From contig CM055761.1 of the NCBI GenBank assembly GCA_029465975.1, forward strand, positions 8,041,529 through 8,105,528: DNA of 64,000 bases, written 5' to 3'. The notes beneath the pieces were generated by a model. That model made no database searches and was not told the origin of the DNA. It was given only the letters and a program-made list of their open reading frames with translations. The translations under genes were made by a program, and so were the position numbers. This DNA is from Dallia pectoralis (Eukaryota > Chordata > Actinopteri > Esociformes > Umbridae). Shown in pieces: positions 59,277 to 64,000 of the stretch; positions within the stretch are counted from its first letter, which is position 1, and each line of letters starts with the position of its first letter.

Positions 59277-59876
59277 TAATAACTGTAGTGTTTTGACAGT
59301 TGTCTCTGGTAAGTCGTGGGTGTTCTGTAACATGTGCACAATAAGATGTATATCTTTAAAACAATTATTTTTTTCTTCGAATGCATTTTACTGAATTAAA
59401 GGTTAGATTGATATGATTTGTTTGTGTAGGTTGCAATTTTTTTTTAACCCACTGTATGTGTTAATACTGACAACCAAGACTCTTATGGCTGTTATATAGA
59501 GTGTGTGTGGCTGGTCTTATATCAGATGACAACTCTCTAGTGGCCTCTGGTTTTTGGGAGAACAACAGCTTCAAACAGATACCGCAGGGTACCAGTGATT
59601 GGCTGTCCGTCCGCGTAGGTTCCTGTGGTACCGATGATTGGACCAGAACTGGAAAGACGTGTTTACAATAACGAGACACAGTTGAAATACTAAAACTGTG
59701 ACGTCGATGCTCTTATATAAACCCAGTGAGGGATTGCCTACCAATAGTTAACACGTGAGCTAAAATGTAAAACCAATTGAAGCGTGCACATTTTCAAACA
59801 AAGAACATAAGTATATACATTTTCTGAAGTTTTAACATTTAACAGTTTTGAGTTCACTCAAGTAAATACAAGCATT
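59277..59876. other. No gene recognised
   Basis: AT-rich unique sequence. A 72-residue minus-strand frame at 59461-59679 has no recognisable feature. Confidence 0.35.
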
Positions 59877-60300
59877 ATGTCACGAGTGTAGTGTGACGGT
59901 CGGCGAGGTAGGTCGGAGTCAAAGTGTTGTTGGTGTTTAATTGACCCAGTAATTCACCAGGAAACATGTACTGAAAACACTCGTACTGAAAACAATAAAC
60001 ATGCAACAATGTCCCATAGACAGAATGAATGAGTAAAGATGGCACACGGAAAATCAATAAATGGTGATCTCTCGCAGAGTACAAACAGGTAACAAGAAAC
60101 AATACCACACAAACACATGACCAAACACAGGGGACCTGTATACACTACTAATGAGGGGATGGACACCAGGTGTGAGTGATGACGAGACCAGACACTGTTG
60201 TGATGGGAGGAACGGTGGAGCTAGAAGACCGGTTAAGACGAACGCCGAAGCCTGCCTGCAGGTGGCGGTAGACTGGCTTGTTAACTGCTGTGGACAACCA
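59877..60300 (-). mobile_element. Possible LTR-element or other repeat fragment
   Basis: It begins TGTCACGAGTG, the same 11 bases as the LTR of the element at 5899. The interior (aagacgaacgccgaagcctg) has a recalled similarity to dispersed fish repeats. No second end, target duplication or coding region was found. Confidence 0.25.
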
Positions 60301-60957
60301 AACCTCTAATGCTTTTATTTCGGGCACTTGAAATATCGGCATCAAAACAGGAAACAGGTTTTCACTCACCGTAGTGACTGTTAAATTGAAGTAAGTTTGA
60401 CACCTTTTTCCTGGTTCTGATGCCAGATTTTGTCGGCGTAGTACAATTCTGTATTCTCAAAGGAAAATGAATGTGAATACTGTGTCAACTGTTGAGTCAG
60501 CTATAAAATAAAGGATCGCACACACTCACAAAATGCTAACCATATGCAAGCTTATTGTTTTAGCCTTTTTTCAAGTGTCCCACACGTTACTCATCCGTTG
60601 CCGTTCATGTGACCATGACAGAGGGAGAGTTGTCAGTCACAGAGTTATGAGGAGATGTCCTGGACTTGTGGACTATAGAGGACGATGTGGACTATAGAGT
60701 CACACTACACTGTATACATGCTCACATAGACACACATGACACAGACAAGTAAGATCGTAACACAAGCTTAAAAGCATACTTCCTGTTATCCGTGCACACA
60801 CATTGACTCGAACACATATGCAGTGTGATGTCTGAGCGCAGCTGCCCTGAACTGTGCCAAGTCACTGGCTGGTTTCCAGACTCCGTATCACACAGAGCAG
60901 AGCTAGAAATACCACCATTTACATTTCAAAATAAAACACAATCACTGACTATCTCTT
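60301..60957. other. No gene recognised
   Basis: Unique sequence with no long frame apart from the one that runs into the pyrimidine-rich array. Confidence 0.35.
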
Positions 60958-61715
60958 TCACCCCACCATGCCTCTCTCCCCCTCCTCTCCCCCACCACCT
61001 CTCTCTCCCCCTCCTCTCCCCCACCATCCCTCTCTACCCCCTCCTCTCCCCACCATCTCTCTCTCCCCCTCCTCTCCCCCACCATCTCCCCCTCCTCTCC
61101 CCACCACCTCTCTCTTCCCCTCCTCTCCCCCACCATCCCTCTCTTCCCCCTCCTCTCCCCCACCATCTCTCTCTCCCCCTCCTCTCCCCCACCACCTCTC
61201 TCTCCCCCTCCTCACCCCCACCACCTCTCTCTCGCCCTCCTCTCCCCCACCACCTCTCTCTCCCCCTCCTCTCCCCACCATCTCTCTCTCCCCCTCCTCA
61301 CCCCCACCACCTCTCTCTCGCCCTCCTCTCCCCCACCACCTCTCTCTCCCCCTCCTCACCCCCACCATCTCTCTCTCCCCTCATCTCCCCCACCATCTCT
61401 CTATCCCCCTCCTCTCCCCCACCATGCCTCTCTCCCCCTCCTCTCCCCCACCATCTCTCTCTCCCCCTCCTCTCCCCCACCACCTCTCTCTCCCCCTCCT
61501 CTCCCCCACCACCTCTCTCTCCCCCTCCTCTCCCCCACCATCTCTCTCTCCCCCTCATCTCCCCACCATCTCTCCCTCCCCCTCCTCTCCCCCACCATCT
61601 CTCTCTCCCCCTCCTCTCCCCCACCATCTCTCTCTCACCCTCCTCTCCCCCACCATCTCTCTCTCCCCCTCCTCTCCCCCACCATCTCTCTCTCACCCTC
61701 CTCTCCCCCACCATG
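60958..61715. repeat. About 29-bp polypyrimidine minisatellite, about 26 copies
   Basis: The unit is accatctctctctccccctc plus ctctccccc. One strand is almost pure pyrimidine for 750 bp. Variants are accacc, accatgcc and ctcaccccc. Frames of up to 310 residues (Ser/Pro/Leu) are artefacts. Confidence 0.96.
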
Positions 61716-63265
61716 CGTCTCTCACTTCCTTCTCGGTCTCTGCAGTCTGAGAAATAACCAATCAAGTCAGTTAACAGATTAAGTCCAACCACGTCATAAC
61801 TAAAGTCCCCTTAAATCCATGACATGAGTTTGAAGACCTACATCAAAAAATCTCCCAAGTATCACTTTAACCTGAGGGCATACTTGTAGTCCCCTTGTAA
61901 ACAGTGCTATTTATAATACACTAATTATGACCGTGCATATGGTAATTTCAGGGTGTGCGTGTCTGTGTGTGTGTGTGTGTACATCTGGTAATCTTATACA
62001 GGGGCCGGGTGCTACGTTTATCTTTTTCTTTTCAATCTTTAGTGCCTCCCGACCTCAGCGAGGCAGAACCAGTCCCTCAGACACTGATGTAGTTATTATG
62101 GTCTTGACTGCTCATTCAGAACAAAAGAGGCCGGTGCCCTCTAAACAAATGCCACGTTGTTAAATTTAAATAAAGTAAAAGAGAGACTTTTATTTTCCCT
62201 GCATCGCTGGGAACAACACTTCTGCCAGTCCAGATGAATGACGTCTCATATAGAGGCTGTTAATAAACACGATTAGAATTGAGTGGGTGTCGGAATCTTC
62301 TGGAATGCGCGCCGAGCCCTCGCTCTGTTCGCTATGGAATCAGCGCATCCGTTTAGCTATATGGGGATTGTCTGCTAAATCTGACAGGGAAGAGACAGAA
62401 CGAGACTAAGAATAGTTGACCTTCCTTCATCTCATCCACGAGGCTAAATAATGCCCACACACACACACACACACTTGCAGACTGGCACAAGTCTTCACGC
62501 TCCCTCCAATATGTTGTCAGTCAGATTCTTATTTTCATTGCCTGGCCCCTGCCCCTGTTTGTCCTCTGTGAAGTCTTCTTCGTCACAGGGTGATGAGAGA
62601 ACGAAGGGCATACAGTGACAGTCCTCCCTCCTCGTCTTTATCACGTCTCCATATTTCTCATTTGCCCTCTCATCTCTTTCTGTCCCAACCCGTCTCTCAC
62701 CATTTACTGGCTCCTTGGTTTTTCTCGTCCCCTATTTTGTTCTTTTTCTTTTTTTTCCTGCCTTTATCGCTCTCTCTCGCTCCTGTTCTCAGTCGGTTAC
62801 TCTGTAGTTTCCCCTTTTCACGTATTTTGTCTCTGTCTTTCTCCTCTGTCTTAAACCCAAACTGTGACCTTCCCTGTCTACCCTGCCCTAGAGTCGACAC
62901 AACGCCCAACCTGGGCCAACGTCATTAAGTATTGAACAATACACCAAGAATCTTTAGATTGTTCCATCTGCTTAATAATGAATAATTGTTCAGGGTATCA
63001 CTGTCTGCTGATCGTGATGAATGGCTTCAACAGTTTGATGGATAGATCTGGGTCATTAAAGACCAGCTAATCCCCTGTCCTTTTTCTCTCATTGTCTCTC
63101 GTTCTGTTTCTCTCTCTCTCTCTCAAGTTCTCTCTCTCTCTTTCTCTCATGTTGACCCTTCTCAGTCTCTCCGATTATCAATATTTAATAAACCTCTCGC
63201 CCAGTGCTCACACTCTTCTCTATGGGTTCACTGCCTGTTCTGTGAGCTGACAAATTGGGAACCTG
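61716..63265. other. No gene recognised; some unique blocks may be regulatory
   Basis: Non-repetitive blocks at 62150-62400 and 62920-63090 are separated by CT-rich simple sequence (62620-62870 and 63085-63150). An AC run lies at 62456-62475. Confidence 0.35.
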
Positions 63266-63629
63266 GAGTGAACTTCAGACCCGACACCGCCCTACCTGAC
63301 CCTTGAACTTCAGCCCTGACACAGTCCTCCCTGACCCCTGAACTTCAGCCCTGACACAGTCCTCCCTGACCCCTGAACTTCAGCCCTGACACAGTCCTCC
63401 CTGACCCCTGAACTTCAGCCCTGACACAGTCCTCCCTGACCCCTGAACTTCAGCCCTGACACGGCCCTCCCTGACCCCTGAACTTCAGCCCTGACACAGT
63501 CCTCCCTGACCCCTGAACTTCAGCCCTGACACGGCCCTCCCTGACCCCTGAACTTCAGCCCTGACACGTCCCTCCCTGACCCCTGAACTTCAGCCCTGAC
63601 ACGGCCCTCCCTGACCTCCCTGACCCCTG
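63266..63629. repeat. 35-bp minisatellite, about 10 copies
   Basis: The unit is gtcctccctgacccctgaac plus ttcagccctgacaca, with acagt/acggc/acgtc variants. Confidence 0.95.
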
Positions 63630-64000
63630 CCTGTTAAGAAATGTATCTGAATGCATTAGAGTAACAACATACAGCTTCTCCCATTATCCCTTCCTCTGTC
63701 TGTCTTTATCTCTCCATCCGGGTTTTTCAATCGTTCACCGTTCGGTCTAAGAATGTTTAATAATTTCTGTTTATACTCTGGTTGACGTCATCAGACTTCA
63801 GTTACATAAGGTAAACAAAGGAATTTATTACGTTTCCAGAGTTATGCATCATCCGATCTCTGCCCTCTGTTATCTTTCTCAATTAAGAAATGTTGACGCA
63901 CGCCAATGACACACACCCGATGAAAAAACACACACCGGGTTCTTGGGGAAGCACTTAGCAAGAGCAACGTAAGCCAGTCTCTGTGCAGCCAACATGGGGT
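63630..64000. other. Unique AT-rich sequence to the window end
   Basis: No frame, repeat family or exon recognised. Confidence 0.4.

Overview
This window is vertebrate nuclear DNA, almost certainly from a teleost fish. It shows small spliced exons with GT/AG junctions separated by large introns, several fish-type DNA transposon and retroelement families, very abundant minisatellites and (AC)n microsatellites, and a 500-base run of N marking a scaffold gap. Several Tc1-like families resemble those I associate with salmonids and pikes (Protacanthopterygii). That placement rests on remembered family sequences and is tentative.

Three real genes are visible, all on the minus strand. (1) The 5' seven exons of echdc2, a mitochondrial crotonase-family protein, lie at 178-4926; the last exons are beyond base 1. 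(2) Two exons of a ccdc190-like coiled-coil gene lie at 15556-15739 and 10018-10579, and at least one middle exon was not found. (3) The terminal exon of lrrc52, a leucine-rich-repeat BK-channel auxiliary (gamma) subunit, lies at 39875-40182; its LRR-coding exon was not seen and is either in the N gap or beyond base 64000. A possible terminal exon of an unidentified plus-strand gene ends at 36605. These genes are chromosomal neighbours; they do not form a pathway.

Most of the remaining sequence is mobile elements. They include a Tc1-like MITE filling echdc2 intron 3 (3073-3699), a young 3.5-kb LTR element without gag or pol (5899-9424), and two Tc1-like elements (14186-15495 with a SINE nested inside, and 49710-51427). 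There are two nonautonomous hAT elements with 8-bp target duplications (17487-18572 and 20117-20428), a 2.6-kb TIR element with SWIM-like zinc-finger coding remnants (22524-25140), a dead Tx1/L1-like LINE (about 32530-34130), and other LINE and SINE pieces.

The second half is dominated by tandem arrays: 45-bp (30.9-32.1 kb), 40-bp (34.2-35.6), 64-bp (37.4-37.7), 32-bp (41.1-46.0, running into the gap), 29-bp with higher-order structure (46.95-49.5), 10-bp (50.5-51.2, grown inside a transposase gene), 42-bp (54.5-54.8), 19-bp (55.0-57.15), 26-bp (57.2-58.5), about 29-bp pyrimidine-rich (61.0-61.7) and 35-bp (63.3-63.6). These arrays create many long open frames that are not genes. I see no operon, CRISPR array or novel multi-gene system. 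The most interesting signals are arrays that nucleated inside transposons, the young gag/pol-less LTR element with a proline-rich array, and an intron made almost wholly of one transposon.
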